A DNA stretch of 64,000 nucleotides from Bacillota bacterium (GTDB lineage Bacteria; Bacillota; Clostridia; Oscillospirales; Ruminococcaceae): NCBI GenBank assembly GCA_023457355.1, contig JAEWLW010000034.1:1-64000 (forward strand), read 5' to 3'. The notes below the pieces were generated by a model. The model was not told where the DNA came from. It saw nothing but the letters and a program-made list of their open reading frames with translations, and did not search any database. Position numbers and translations under genes: made by a program. Below, one piece after another: positions 1-8,574 of this stretch (position 1 is its first letter; the number at the start of each line of letters is the position of its first letter).

Positions 1-167
1 GTGCCTTAATTCTGTAAGAAGCGCAGGAGAGGGTGCAAAAACAGTCCAGTGGACTGTTTTTGCGGGGAGAACCCTCGCCGGGGGTTCTCCCCTGTCGCGA
101 TAAGCGGCATTTGTTTTATGCAGGTTGTTAAGCCCCTGTCAATAAAGTGGCAGGGGCTTGGCATAAC
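1..167 (-). repeat. Family A repeat, partial copy running off the left edge
   Basis: Read on the minus strand this matches the start of the family A element also found at 46941-47057: a hairpin around 132-157, then an A-rich stretch, a GC hairpin at 64-92 (11-bp arms) and a palindrome at 35-63 with 13-bp arms (GCAAAAACAGTCC). Both hairpins resemble intrinsic terminators. The element continues beyond the window. Its role is inferred. Confidence 0.6.
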
Positions 168-185
168 GCGTTAAAGCGTCGGCCG

Positions 186-881
186 TCAGGCCGGGGCCAA
201 CACGGCCACCGGCTGCTGCGGCAGTTGGCGGACGGCTTCACATTTTGGCGTGCGCACCATGCAATACTGCACAAGGTCAAAGTGGCTCCGCATCATTTCA
301 TGCAGCGAAAAGCCACAGTCGGTATAAAACTTCAGGTTCTGGGGGTTATGCGTCTCCAGCGTCACCAGCAGGTCCCGCTGGTCGGCATAGTCCAACACCG
401 GCCGCAGCAGGCGGTGTGCAACGCCGGTGCCCTGATATTGGGGGTCAACGGCCAGGTAGATGATGTGCAGCCGGCATTTGGTGTTCAGCCGCTCAAGCCA
501 CTCCGAATTGAGGTATTTGCGGCCGGCGAAAAAATTGGCCAGCGTGCCCAGGCTTAAATCGCCCTTTATCAGGCACATGTCGCTTTTAAGGGTATAAAAC
601 GCCCCAGTGGCGTAAAAATGCAGCGGGTTATAGGATTCTGTTTCGTCGTCGAGGATAATAAGACCGTTCAGCTCGGGGGAATCGGAAAACACATCGCAGG
701 TGTCGTACATCTCGTGTACGTCGCAATCGAACAGGCTGGGCAGCGCATTCAGGCGAACCTTATCCTGCGGGATCAGCTTTTGGTACAGCGGGTCTTTTTC
801 AAAGCATCTGCATAGTATCTGGATAGCGCGAGGAAGATCTTTTTTGCTTAAGCGATACAATCGATCGGTGTTCAAAATCAT
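186..881 (-). CDS. GNAT family N-acetyltransferase
   Basis: Predicted acetyl-CoA-dependent N-acetyltransferase of 231 aa with unknown acceptor. The C-terminal half carries the GNAT signature: a beta strand (IIYLAVDPQYQGTGVAHRLL) with the Q-x-x-G-x-G/A acetyl-CoA loop, followed by a segment ending near ETHNPQNLKFYTDCGF, the usual GNAT beta6-alpha4 region. I chose the ATG at 881 because AGGAAAG lies just upstream; the longer reading frame to 1025 would run through a family B repeat. The N-terminal part resembles the cytoplasmic acetyltransferases common in clostridia. It is a single gene, with no operon partner visible. The family call is confident; the substrate is not known. Confidence 0.8.
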   Translation of the reverse strand: MILNTDRLYRLSKKDLPRAIQILCRCFEKDPLYQKLIPQDKVRLNALPSLFDCDVHEMYDTCDVFSDSPELNGLIILDDETESYNPLHFYATGAFYTLKSDMCLIKGDLSLGTLANFFAGRKYLNSEWLERLNTKCRLHIIYLAVDPQYQGTGVAHRLLRPVLDYADQRDLLVTLETHNPQNLKFYTDCGFSLHEMMRSHFDLVQYCMVRTPKCEAVRQLPQQPVAVLAPA

Positions 882-898
882 CCGGCTTTCCTGGGGCT

Positions 899-1044
899 TC
901 TTAGAATTCCCCAACCCTGGGCATCCTGCTGCAAAAGCGTCCCATCGCGTTTGAAATGCTCGGAATACATGCCATATTCCCACGTCTTTCGCCTTATGCT
1001 GATACGCTCTCAGCGGATTCCCCACTGTTTTTGACTTTTAAGAA
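899..1044 (-). repeat. Family B dispersed repeat (copy 1)
   Basis: About 146 bp directly upstream of the GNAT gene. On the minus strand it shows the family B pattern: TTTTAAAAGTC-like left end, a GCTGAGAGCG block, a GGCGAAAG block, a central ATGTATTCCGAGCATTT block and a GGGGAATTCTAAGAA right end. The two ends are roughly inverted copies, so the element can fold on itself. Confidence 0.65.
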
Positions 1045-1090
1045 ACGCCCTAAAAATATTTTTACATTTTTATTTTTACAGAGCTGTTAC

Positions 1091-1248
1091 TTATAGTCGA
1101 TTAACCTCAAAACCATGCGGTCTTTGCGGCCTATTCGTGCTGCGGCGTTATCCTTCCCGCCAGGCATCAGCCCGCCTTGATCGTCCGCCTTGCATCACAA
1201 AAATAGCCGTGCAAATACAGGCACGCTTTTTGAAGTTAATCAACAATA
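1091..1248 (-). mobile_element. Family C MITE-like repeat (copy 1) overlapping the LCP gene 3' end
   Basis: About 158 bp bounded by TTATAGTCGATTAAC (1091-1105) and GTTAATCAACAATA (1235-1248), which are inverted copies of each other. The interior (GTGATGCAAGGCGGACG on the minus strand) recurs at about 2857-3018 and 60049-60214. The GATTAA in its end supplies the last codon and stop of the LCP gene. No transposase is encoded, so it would be non-autonomous. Confidence 0.65.
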
Positions 1249-2492
1249 TCATCATTTGTCCAGACAACAATGCCCTCTTGTTCACCGGCATCATTTCCAG
1301 CGCTGCTATCATCCTCTTCATTATTGTATTGCTGGGTGTCGTCCACCGCCTCTGCCGCGTCGGTTTCGGTCTGCGCCTCCTGTGCGGGCTGTCCGCTGTC
1401 GGCGGGCGGCGGCGCGGGATGCGCGCTGTTCCATTCGGCCATCGCCTGTTGCTGCGCCTGCCACACCCGAGCCTGTACCGCGTCGGAGGCGGCATAGCTT
1501 TCGGGGTCGAAGCTGCCGTAGAAGAATTCGTCGAGAATCCGGGCGGCCTCCTCTTTATCAAGCATCATCATACTGCGGCCGTCGTCGGTGTACTTTTTGC
1601 CGTACATGCCCGGCAGCGGCAGTGTCATCTGCGAAAGCTTTACACCCAGGAATCCGGGTGCCTTGGGCACCAGCGCCGTAATGTCGCGCTTGGTGAAATT
1701 GGTTTGCACCATCGGCAGCGCCACATCCAAAAGGTGATTCAGCTGCTTGAGGTTGAGGCTTTTCGTCTGGTCAATCGCCGCCTGAAGCACGTTGCGCTGG
1801 CGCTGCACGCGATGGAAATCGCTGTCGATAAACCGCTGGCGGGCATAGGCGATGGCGTCGAAGCCGTCGAGGTGGTTGAGCCCCGGTGTGACACGGTGCC
1901 TGGTGGTCGAGTTGGAATAAATCTCGCCGTTTAAGGCAGCGGCCTCGGTTTCGGTCAACGTAACGTCCACCCCGCCGATGGCGTCGATAAGGTTGGCCGC
2001 GGCGCTAACATTGACGCGCACATAGCGATAAACTTCCACACCGAACTGCTCTCGAACCGTTTTAAGCATGGCGTCCGCGCCGCCGTAGGCAAAAACGTGG
2101 GTCAGCCAGTCCTCACCAACGCCTTCCACCGGAACACCGATGGCCCGCTCAAGACTGACGAGATGCGCCGTGTGCGTTTTGAGGTCAAGGCTCAACAGCA
2201 TACAGGCATCCGCGCGGGCGCCCTCCTGCAAGGCGGTGTCGAAATTGCCCAAGTCGCCGCCCGCGGCACGTTCGTCGGTGCCCAACAGCAGCACGTTGAT
2301 GTGATCGAGTTTGCCCAGGCTTTGGCTCCATGCGTCAGCCGGTGAATCATCCCCCTTGTCAAATCCGATTTTATCGAGCTTCGCGTTAATATATATCGCA
2401 CCCGCAACGATCAGTTCGATCAGCAGGACTACGGACAATATCACAATCCAGCCGCTTGGATTGATGCGCTTAAATACCTGTTTAATGGTCAT
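1236..2492 (-). CDS. LytR-CpsA-Psr (LCP) family cell-wall glycopolymer ligase
   Basis: Membrane-anchored LCP enzyme of 418 aa, predicted to transfer undecaprenyl-linked glycopolymers (teichoic acid or capsule) to peptidoglycan outside the cell. A single N-terminal membrane segment (WIVILSVVLLIELIVAGAIYI) is followed by the LCP domain: HINVLLLGTDERA with the conserved Asp-Arg region, then DAIGGVDVTLTE and the arginine-rich segment HLDGFDAIAYARQRF. The C-terminus is low-complexity (Ala, Pro, Gln, Glu). I start at 2492 because AAAGGA lies upstream; the longer frame lacks a site. The final codons and the TAA lie in a family C repeat, so the original C-terminus may have been replaced. Confidence 0.88.
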   Translation of the reverse strand: MTIKQVFKRINPSGWIVILSVVLLIELIVAGAIYINAKLDKIGFDKGDDSPADAWSQSLGKLDHINVLLLGTDERAAGGDLGNFDTALQEGARADACMLLSLDLKTHTAHLVSLERAIGVPVEGVGEDWLTHVFAYGGADAMLKTVREQFGVEVYRYVRVNVSAAANLIDAIGGVDVTLTETEAAALNGEIYSNSTTRHRVTPGLNHLDGFDAIAYARQRFIDSDFHRVQRQRNVLQAAIDQTKSLNLKQLNHLLDVALPMVQTNFTKRDITALVPKAPGFLGVKLSQMTLPLPGMYGKKYTDDGRSMMMLDKEEAARILDEFFYGSFDPESYAASDAVQARVWQAQQQAMAEWNSAHPAPPPADSGQPAQEAQTETDAAEAVDDTQQYNNEEDDSSAGNDAGEQEGIVVWTNDDIVD

Positions 2493-2658
2493 GAATCCAT
2501 TCCTTTTCTTGTTAATCAGGGCTACTGAATAAAATGCCGGACATATTCCCCCTTTTTTACTCTCTTTGTAAAACACCTTACAGCTTATGTATCATACTCG
2601 CAAAAATTGACGAAATCAAGATGTTTTTGTATTTAAAATTAAACAATTTAACCGGCTT

Positions 2659-2697
2659 AAAAAAAGGCTGTTTCTATCTAAAAAGGACAGCCTTAAA
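2659..2697 (-). terminator. Intrinsic terminator after the kduD-like gene
   Basis: An inverted repeat (AAGGCTGT ... ACAGCCTT) is followed on the minus strand by a run of seven T. It lies downstream of the 3101-3856 gene and upstream of the LCP gene, so it probably ends the aldonate operon transcript. Confidence 0.65.
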
Positions 2698-2856
2698 GCC
2701 TTTGCCGAGCCGTTTGCCAATTTCCTGCGCATTATCTAAACAGTGCCGGATTTTTGCCCGTTTATTGCCTTAAACCGGCCAAAATGCGCAAAAGCGCACG
2801 CCGCTTTCCTTATTGCGCCTGCTGAAAAATGCCGGTCTAAGCGGGCTGTTCAGCGG

Positions 2857-3018
2857 TTGTAATCCTCAACTTCAAAATGTGCCGGTATTGGAGAGGATAT
2901 TTTTGGCGATGCAGGGCGGACGGCAAAGGCCGGCCGGCGCCTTGCGAGGATGACAACGCGACGAGGTGAAAGGCATGCCGCAAAGACTGCGCCTGTTCCT
3001 AAAATGGTGGACTATAAA
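2857..3018 (+). mobile_element. Family C MITE-like repeat (copy 2)
   Basis: Interior blocks GGATATTTTTGGCGATGCAG and GGCGGACGGCAAAGGC match the copies at 1091-1248 and 60049-60214; the ends (TTGTAATCCTCAAC and GGACTATAA) are more diverged. Together with the terminator at 2659 it fills most of the gap 2493-3100. A second inverted repeat (TATAAAACCCACGC / GCGTGGGTTTTATA) lies at about 3012-3080. Confidence 0.55.
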
Positions 3019-3100
3019 ACCCACGCGCCGGGACGCGGCAGGTATCCTGCCCGCTGTGCTCCGATGCGTGGGTTTTATAGGACTTTTAAAAAACAGCTGT

Positions 3101-3856
3101 TTATCGGCCGAGATAGCCGCCGTCAACCGGAAGAACCGCACCGTTGAGATAATCCGACGCGTTGCTGGCCAAAAACACGGCCGGGCCCTTCATATCGGCG
3201 GGCGTTCCCCATCTTTTGGCGGGGATACGCTTTAAAATCTCGTCGTTGCGCACCGGGTCGTTGACCAGCGCGACATTCATCGGCGTATCCATATAGCCCG
3301 GCGCAATAGCATTGACGCAGATGCCCCTGCCCGCCCATTCGTTGGAAAGCGCCTTGGTCAGCTGCGCCACGCCACCCTTGGCCGCGGCGTAGGCCGGAAC
3401 GGTATAGCCCCCGAAGAACGAGAGCATCGACGCCAGATTGATGATTTTGCCGCCGCCGTTTTTCAGGAAATACTGGCCGGCCAGCTGGCACATGGCAAAA
3501 AGCGCGGTCAGGTTGGTGTCGATGACCGCCTGCCAGTCCTCCAGCGGAAATTCCTCGGCGGGGTGGCGGCGCTGAATGCCCGCGTTGTTCACCAGAATAT
3601 CCAGCCCGCCCAGCGTTGCCACCGCCCGCTCGAACAGCGCCTTGCGGGAAGCGGCGTCGGAGACATCCCCCCGAACGGCATGGCAGCGGTAGCCCTTTGC
3701 GCAAAAGGCGCGGGCGGCTTCGTCGGCGGCAGCGCTGCGGGCCACAACAGCCACCTCGGCCCCTGCTTCCAGCAGCCCTTCGGTGATGCCGAGGCCCAGT
3801 CCGCCCGCACCGCCGGTGACAATGGCTTTTTTGCCGGTTAAATCAAACAGGTTCAT
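3101..3856 (-). CDS. SDR oxidoreductase, KduD-like (2-dehydro-3-deoxy-D-gluconate 5-dehydrogenase / gluconate 5-dehydrogenase)
   Basis: Classical short-chain dehydrogenase of 251 aa. It shows the nucleotide-binding TGGAGGLG (14-21), NNAG (90-93), catalytic S143, Y156 and K160, and the C-terminal substrate-loop region. Segments such as GKIINLASMLSFFGG and NAIAPGYMDTPMN closely resemble KduD, which interconverts 5-keto- and 5-hydroxy sugar acids with NAD(H). The start at 3856 has GGAGAG about 9 nt upstream. It is the last gene of the minus-strand aldonate block, about 140 bp after gnd. The context supports reduction of a keto-sugar acid before entry into central metabolism; gluconate 5-dehydrogenase is the main alternative. 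Confidence 0.85.
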   Translation of the reverse strand: MNLFDLTGKKAIVTGGAGGLGLGITEGLLEAGAEVAVVARSAAADEAARAFCAKGYRCHAVRGDVSDAASRKALFERAVATLGGLDILVNNAGIQRRHPAEEFPLEDWQAVIDTNLTALFAMCQLAGQYFLKNGGGKIINLASMLSFFGGYTVPAYAAAKGGVAQLTKALSNEWAGRGICVNAIAPGYMDTPMNVALVNDPVRNDEILKRIPAKRWGTPADMKGPAVFLASNASDYLNGAVLPVDGGYLGR

Positions 3857-3999
3857 GCTGTATTCTCTCCTTTGATACTGTTCCCGATTAAAATGGCATG
3901 AAATTTTTTGAAGGGCTTTTCGTCCGTCCGAGAGGGGATGCCGCCGCCAAAGACGGTGATCACGCATGGTGAAAAATGCCCGTAAAGTTTTCGCCGTTT

Positions 4000-5406
4000 T
4001 TAACCGGAAGCGATATTCCAATGTTCCCAGTCGGTGTGAAAGGCGCCTTCTTTATCCACACGGCGGTAAGTGTGCGCGCCAAAGCAATCGCGCAGCCCCT
4101 GCACCAGCGCCGTGGGCATGGGGTCGGTGCGGCAGCTGTCGTAATAGGTGCGGGTGGAGCAAAGCGCGGGTATGGCAAAGCCGCCCATAACCGCCGCTGT
4201 AATCGTTTGGCACCAGCCGTCGGACAGGTCGTTGAGCCGGGCGGCGAAGCGGGGCGACAGCATCAGGTTTTGCAGTTTTGGCTGTTCGCGGTAGCTTTCC
4301 ATAATGTCATAAAGCAACGCGCTGCGGATGATGCAGCCCCCGCGCCAGAGCGAGACGGTCTTCTCGATGTCGATGCCCCAGCCAAATTCGGCGCTTGCGG
4401 CCGCGATCAGCTCCAGCCCCTGCGCGTAGCAGCAGATCATCCCCGCGTAAAGCGCTTGTTGCAGCGCTTCTTCGGAAAAAACGGCCCGGTTCTGCGGTCC
4501 GCTCAAGGCCCTTGCGCCCGCCTGGCGCAGCGCCTTTTTCTGCGAGAGGTTGCGCGCGAAAACGGCCTCGGCAATGGTGGGGATGTAAACGCCGCGTTCG
4601 ATGCCCTCGATCAACGTCCAATTGCCGGTGCCCTTCTGCCCGGCCATATCACAGATTTTGGTCACGAGCGGCGTGCCGGTTTCGGGGTCGGTTTTCTCCA
4701 GCACCAGCGCCGTGATGTCGATGAGATAACCGGCAAGCGCACCCGCGCGCCAGCGCGAAAACACCGCCGCCGCCTGTGCCGGCGAAAAGCCCATCCCCTG
4801 CGTCAAAAGCTGATAAACCTCGGCAATGAGCTGCAAAAGGCCGTATTCAATGCCGTTGTGCACCATCTTGACATAATGCCCCGCACCCTGTGCACCGAGA
4901 TAATCGCAGCAGGGCGTGTTGTCGGACAGGCGCGCCGCAATGCTCTGCAAAAATGGGCGCGCCGCAGCCCATGCGGCACGGCTGCCGCCCACCATCATGC
5001 TTGGGCCCTCCAGCGCGCCCTTTTCGCCGCCCGAAACGCCGACGCCCAGATAATGGATGCCCTTTTGGGCCAGCATCTCGCAGCGGCGGTTTGTGTCCTT
5101 ATAAAACGAGTTGCCGCCGTCCAGGAGTATATCGCCCGGCGCCAGCAGAGGCAAAAGCGCCTCAATGACCATATCCACCGGCCTGCCCGCCGTGATCATT
5201 AAAAAGATAACACGCGGTTTTTTAAGCGCGGCGATAAACGCCTCGTTTGTCTCAAAAACCTCGTAACGGCCTGTGTGGCTAAAGCGGCTGCGTTCCGCTT
5301 CTTCCTTGCTGGTCAGTGCGGCGGCAAAGCCGTGGTTGATCAGGTTTTTGGCAAGGCTGCTGCCCATGACGCCAAGGCCCAGCAGCCCGATTTCATACGC
5401 CCCCAT
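4000..5406 (-). CDS. gnd: 6-phosphogluconate dehydrogenase, decarboxylating
   Basis: 468-aa cytoplasmic enzyme of the usual long-form length, oxidatively decarboxylating 6-phosphogluconate to ribulose 5-phosphate. Visible motifs are the N-terminal dinucleotide fold GLGVMGSSLAKN, the signature GVGVSGGEKGALEGPSMM, the active-site YVKMVHNGIEYG and the all-helical C-terminal domain (KGTGNWTL). It starts 10 nt after the KDPG aldolase gene, so it is co-transcribed. Together with the FGGY gluconokinase-like gene upstream it offers a pentose-phosphate route for gluconate beside the Entner-Doudoroff aldolases. Cofactor preference (NADP or NAD) cannot be settled by eye. Confidence 0.95.
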   Translation of the reverse strand: MGAYEIGLLGLGVMGSSLAKNLINHGFAAALTSKEEAERSRFSHTGRYEVFETNEAFIAALKKPRVIFLMITAGRPVDMVIEALLPLLAPGDILLDGGNSFYKDTNRRCEMLAQKGIHYLGVGVSGGEKGALEGPSMMVGGSRAAWAAARPFLQSIAARLSDNTPCCDYLGAQGAGHYVKMVHNGIEYGLLQLIAEVYQLLTQGMGFSPAQAAAVFSRWRAGALAGYLIDITALVLEKTDPETGTPLVTKICDMAGQKGTGNWTLIEGIERGVYIPTIAEAVFARNLSQKKALRQAGARALSGPQNRAVFSEEALQQALYAGMICCYAQGLELIAAASAEFGWGIDIEKTVSLWRGGCIIRSALLYDIMESYREQPKLQNLMLSPRFAARLNDLSDGWCQTITAAVMGGFAIPALCSTRTYYDSCRTDPMPTALVQGLRDCFGAHTYRRVDKEGAFHTDWEHWNIASG

Positions 5407-5415
5407 AGGCGCCGT

Positions 5416-6063
5416 TTAAGCGCCCCGCGCCGCCTGAATGTTCGCGATGAACTGGCGGGCGGTAGCGGTAATTTTGGCGTAGTCCCCGGTCTTGGCCCCG
5501 GCGGTCAGCGAACCGCCCGCGCCGACAGCGACAGCTCCGGCCTTGATCCACGCGGCGACGTTTTCCACATCCACGCCGCCGGTGGGCATCAGTTTGGCGT
5601 AGGGAACCGGCCCGTGAATCGCCTTCAAAATCTTGGGGCCAAACAGGTCGCCCGGGAAGATTTTAAGGATGTCGCAGCCCGCTTCCATCGCGGTGATCGC
5701 CTCTTTAAGCGTCATACAGCCCGCCATATAGGGCAGGCGGTAGCGGTTGCAGAGCTTCGCCGCGTCGGCGTCAAAGCAGGGGCTGACGACATACTGCGCG
5801 CCGGAGAGAATGGCGATGCGCGCCGTCTCGCTATCGAGCACGGTGCCCGCGCCCAGCATGATCTGCTCGGGGGTGTAGGCCTTGGCCAGTTCCTCGATGA
5901 CGCGGTGCGCGCCCGGCACCGTGAAGGTTAACTCGATGGAGGCGCAGCCGCCCTCCAGGCACGCCTCGGTGATGCGCCGCGCCTGGTCGGCGGCCTCGGC
6001 GCGCACGACGGCGACAAGACCTTTTTCTTCGATGCGTTTGATGATGGTTTCTTTATCCAGCAT
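5416..6063 (-). CDS. eda: KDPG/KHG aldolase (2-dehydro-3-deoxy-phosphogluconate aldolase), copy 1
   Basis: 215-aa class I aldolase that splits 2-keto-3-deoxy-6-phosphogluconate (or a related 2-keto acid phosphate) into pyruvate and glyceraldehyde 3-phosphate. The Schiff-base lysine is K134 in CDILKIFPGD, the acid/base glutamate is E44 in ASIELTF, and the phosphate-binding loop is MPTGGVD. The ribosome site GGGAGA lies before the ATG at 6063. It is followed at once by gnd. A second aldolase of the same family is at 8575-9225 but is clearly diverged, so the two probably act on different epimers (gluco and galacto forms). That division is inferred. Confidence 0.92.
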   Translation of the reverse strand: MLDKETIIKRIEEKGLVAVVRAEAADQARRITEACLEGGCASIELTFTVPGAHRVIEELAKAYTPEQIMLGAGTVLDSETARIAILSGAQYVVSPCFDADAAKLCNRYRLPYMAGCMTLKEAITAMEAGCDILKIFPGDLFGPKILKAIHGPVPYAKLMPTGGVDVENVAAWIKAGAVAVGAGGSLTAGAKTGDYAKITATARQFIANIQAARGA

Positions 6064-6197
6064 ATTGTTTTCTCCCTCTTATCATGATATTTGAGTGCGG
6101 TGGATGAATCAGACGCTTGAATTTCTCCGATTACGCCCTTCGTTTCAGCGTAAATGCGGGCACAATACAAAAAATATTATCTCGGGAGGTGCTCTTC

Positions 6198-6563
6198 ATG
6201 CGTAAAACCGGTATTTTTCTAATGGTAATCGCCACTGTGGGCATCATTTTCGCTACAGCCACCGCTGCAAAAGCTAAAATTCAAATCGCGCCGGAAGCGG
6301 CGGAGCAAACATTGTTGCGGCTTCTGGCTGAGCTGGCCCGCAATGCCATAGAAGATTATTATGGGGAACGCCGGCAATATTGGCGGGATGAAATCCTCCG
6401 TGTTCAGAAAGTGCCCAATTCCGCCTTTTATCTGGTCGTCATGCGGGTTGAAACCTTCTATGGCCCTCATAATCCGCCTTACGGCTTTGAAACCATGACG
6501 TTCTATATCGGCTACGGCAAAGTCCGGCTCGAAAAGTTTGAACATCAGGATGAACCCGGTTGA
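6198..6563 (+). CDS. Small secreted DUF3888-like protein
   Basis: 121-aa protein with a signal peptide (about residues 1-24, ending ATAAKA). The mature part (LAELARNAIEDYYG, VMRVETFYGPHNPPYGFETMTF) resembles the DUF3888 proteins of spore-forming Firmicutes, whose function is unknown. GGGAGG lies 8 nt before the ATG at 6198; the longer frame from 6117 has no site. It sits on the plus strand in the middle of a minus-strand catabolic block and has no obvious partner. Export is likely; the family call comes from recalled motif similarity and is moderate. Confidence 0.65.
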   Translation: MRKTGIFLMVIATVGIIFATATAAKAKIQIAPEAAEQTLLRLLAELARNAIEDYYGERRQYWRDEILRVQKVPNSAFYLVVMRVETFYGPHNPPYGFETMTFYIGYGKVRLEKFEHQDEPG

Positions 6564-6619
6564 AAAAAATTCCGCTGCCCGCTTTTCTGTCGGCACCGAA
6601 GCACCGGCCATCCCGCCGC

Positions 6620-7573
6620 TTATACCACGCGAAATTGCAGCGCCTCGCCCGTCAGCACGGCGGCGGCATTCTGTGCGCAGATGATGCTGACCGCACCGAT
6701 GGCCTCCTTCGAGTACATGCCCAGGTGCGGCGTGATGACGACGTTTTCCAGCGTCAGCAGCGGATTGGCGGAGTCGATCGGCTCTTTTTCCGAAACATCC
6801 ATCGCCGCCGCGGCAAGATGCCCTGAAACAAGCGCGTCGTAAAGCGCCTTTTCGTTGACGATACCGCCGCGCGCCGCGTTGATAAGACAGGCGCCCGGCC
6901 TCATGGCGGCCAATTCCTTTGCGCCAACCATGCCGCGCGTCCCGTCGGTCAGCGGCAGATGCAGCGAAAGAAAATCGCACCGCGAAAGAACATCCCTCAT
7001 ATCCCCGCACAGCGTCACGTGGGAAAATTCCGCCGGCAGCGCTTGGACAAACGGATCGTAGGCCAGAACCTTCATGTTAAAGCCCGTCGCCCGGCGCGCC
7101 ACGTTCTTTGCAATTGCTCCAAAGCCCAGAAGGCCCAGTGTTTTCGCATAGACGTCGGTGCCGGTGATGGTCTTCCACGCGCCGCTGTGCACGCGGTTGT
7201 TGGCGGCGACAATCTGCCGCGCGCAGCAGAGCATCAGGCCGAAGGTTAAATCGGCCACGGCGTTCGCGTTGGTGCCCGGCACGTTGCAAACCATAACGCC
7301 CTGCGCTTTGGCCGCTTCCAGCGGGATGTTATCCAGCCCCGCGCCGTGCTTGCAGATAATTTTTAGCTTTTTACAGGTGGCCAGCACCTCGGCGGGGAAA
7401 TCGTGCGCGCCGATGATCAGCGCGTCGTAATCCGCAATCTCGGCATTGAACGCCCGCTGGTCAAAGTCCCGGCCCCGCAGGGCAATTTCGTAACCCGCAT
7501 CCTTCAGGATATTCACCGGCGTATCGTCGATGGACCCGAAGGAGCGGGAGGTGATCATTACTTTTTGGCTCAT
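6620..7573 (-). CDS. D-isomer-specific 2-hydroxyacid dehydrogenase (phosphoglycerate dehydrogenase-like)
   Basis: 317-aa NAD-dependent dehydrogenase of the D-2-hydroxyacid family. The Rossmann segment is LGLLGFGAIAKNVARRA; the catalytic triad appears as the Arg in INAARGGIVNE, the Glu in DVSEKEP and the His in TPHLG. GGGGAG lies just before the ATG at 7573, which directly follows the stop of the DgoK-type kinase, so translation is likely coupled. In sugar-acid loci such enzymes usually reduce a 2-keto-aldonate or a glyoxylate/hydroxypyruvate-like product. Serine-pathway SerA is less likely because no ACT domain is present. Confidence 0.88.
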   Translation of the reverse strand: MSQKVMITSRSFGSIDDTPVNILKDAGYEIALRGRDFDQRAFNAEIADYDALIIGAHDFPAEVLATCKKLKIICKHGAGLDNIPLEAAKAQGVMVCNVPGTNANAVADLTFGLMLCCARQIVAANNRVHSGAWKTITGTDVYAKTLGLLGFGAIAKNVARRATGFNMKVLAYDPFVQALPAEFSHVTLCGDMRDVLSRCDFLSLHLPLTDGTRGMVGAKELAAMRPGACLINAARGGIVNEKALYDALVSGHLAAAAMDVSEKEPIDSANPLLTLENVVITPHLGMYSKEAIGAVSIICAQNAAAVLTGEALQFRVV

Positions 7574-8569
7574 TTAAATCTCCCCCCGGCAGCGGATGAT
7601 GCGTTTTAGCCCTTCCAGCGCATAGCTTTTGTGGGCGTCAATTTCAATCCGCTGTACATTCTCAATGGTGCGGCTCTGCGTCAGCAGGACCAGAAAAACT
7701 TCGCTCATATAGGCGCTTGAAACAATGGCGGCGTTGTGACAGCCCTGCCAGACGTTTTCTCCGTAATAATCCAGCGCAGTGATTACCCCGCCGGAGATGA
7801 CGCCCTCACAGTAGCAGCGGCGGGCGCGTGCGTCCCCCTGCTGAAATAGCCGCATGGCGTGCCCGATGTATAAAGCGCGGTTAAAGCCAAAGCGAGCGGC
7901 ATTTTGCGCGCCCAGCAGCAGCGCGTCGGTATCGGGGCGGTCAACTTCGGCCTCCATCACCGGCGCCAGAATCGTCTGGGTTTTAAGCGCGTGGAATAGT
8001 TCGCCGGTGAAATTTGAAACAATGCCCCAGATCGCCCCCGCCCCCGCTTCCGCCAACACGACGTGGGTGTGCGAACCGGGCAGGATCACGGCCACAGGTT
8101 CGTCGCCAAAGCGCTGTTTAAGCGTTTCCATCACACCGACGACCTCAATCTCCTCGCCGCGGGTGTTGTTGACAAACGCGATGTCATCCGCCGTTGTTTT
8201 CATGCCTGCGACAAGCAGAACCTCGCGGTGAAACGCCTTTTTTTCCCGATGTGAAAACACGCCGCGCCGCGCAAATTCCGCGACGGTGACCGGTGCTTCG
8301 CAGTGCGGAATCTCCTCAAAGCCGTAGGGCGAGGTCGCCATGCCGGAAGCGTAGATTTGCACCACATCGGCGTCTTTAAGCGAGAGCGCCGAAAGCGCCG
8401 CGTCGTACATCGTCTTCATGCCCGCAATCAGCGCTTCATTGTTCCCCGCAATGGCCGAATCCTTCGCGCCAAGTGCCCGGCGGACGGAGTAAAGCGTGTT
8501 CAGCGCGCCATCCAGCACAAAGAGGCGCACATTCGAGGTGCCAAGATCAAAATAAATCCGCACCGCCAT
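7574..8569 (-). CDS. 2-dehydro-3-deoxygalactonokinase-like sugar-acid kinase
   Basis: 331-aa kinase of the DgoK family, expected to phosphorylate 2-keto-3-deoxy-galactonate (or gluconate) at C6. The N-terminal phosphate loop YFDLGTSNVRLFVLDG, the HAMRLFQQGDARA region and VILPGSHTHVV are typical of the family. I use ATG 8569, with GGGTGA a few bases upstream; a GTG at 8578 overlapping the preceding stop is possible. It sits between a KDPG-type aldolase and a 2-hydroxyacid dehydrogenase, which fits a DgoK-DgoA pair: kinase, then aldol cleavage. The matching galactonate dehydratase is not in the window. Confidence 0.85.
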   Translation of the reverse strand: MAVRIYFDLGTSNVRLFVLDGALNTLYSVRRALGAKDSAIAGNNEALIAGMKTMYDAALSALSLKDADVVQIYASGMATSPYGFEEIPHCEAPVTVAEFARRGVFSHREKKAFHREVLLVAGMKTTADDIAFVNNTRGEEIEVVGVMETLKQRFGDEPVAVILPGSHTHVVLAEAGAGAIWGIVSNFTGELFHALKTQTILAPVMEAEVDRPDTDALLLGAQNAARFGFNRALYIGHAMRLFQQGDARARRCYCEGVISGGVITALDYYGENVWQGCHNAAIVSSAYMSEVFLVLLTQSRTIENVQRIEIDAHKSYALEGLKRIIRCRGEI

Positions 8570-8574
8570 GCCGC

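Noticed and set aside
1137..1934. 265-codon plus-strand frame antisense to the LCP gene
   Set aside because: Codons mirror the LCP gene on the other strand; no ribosome site or family match. The same applies to long antisense frames at 3976-5202, 25180-26178, 27576-28553, 51528-52358 and 54748-55710.
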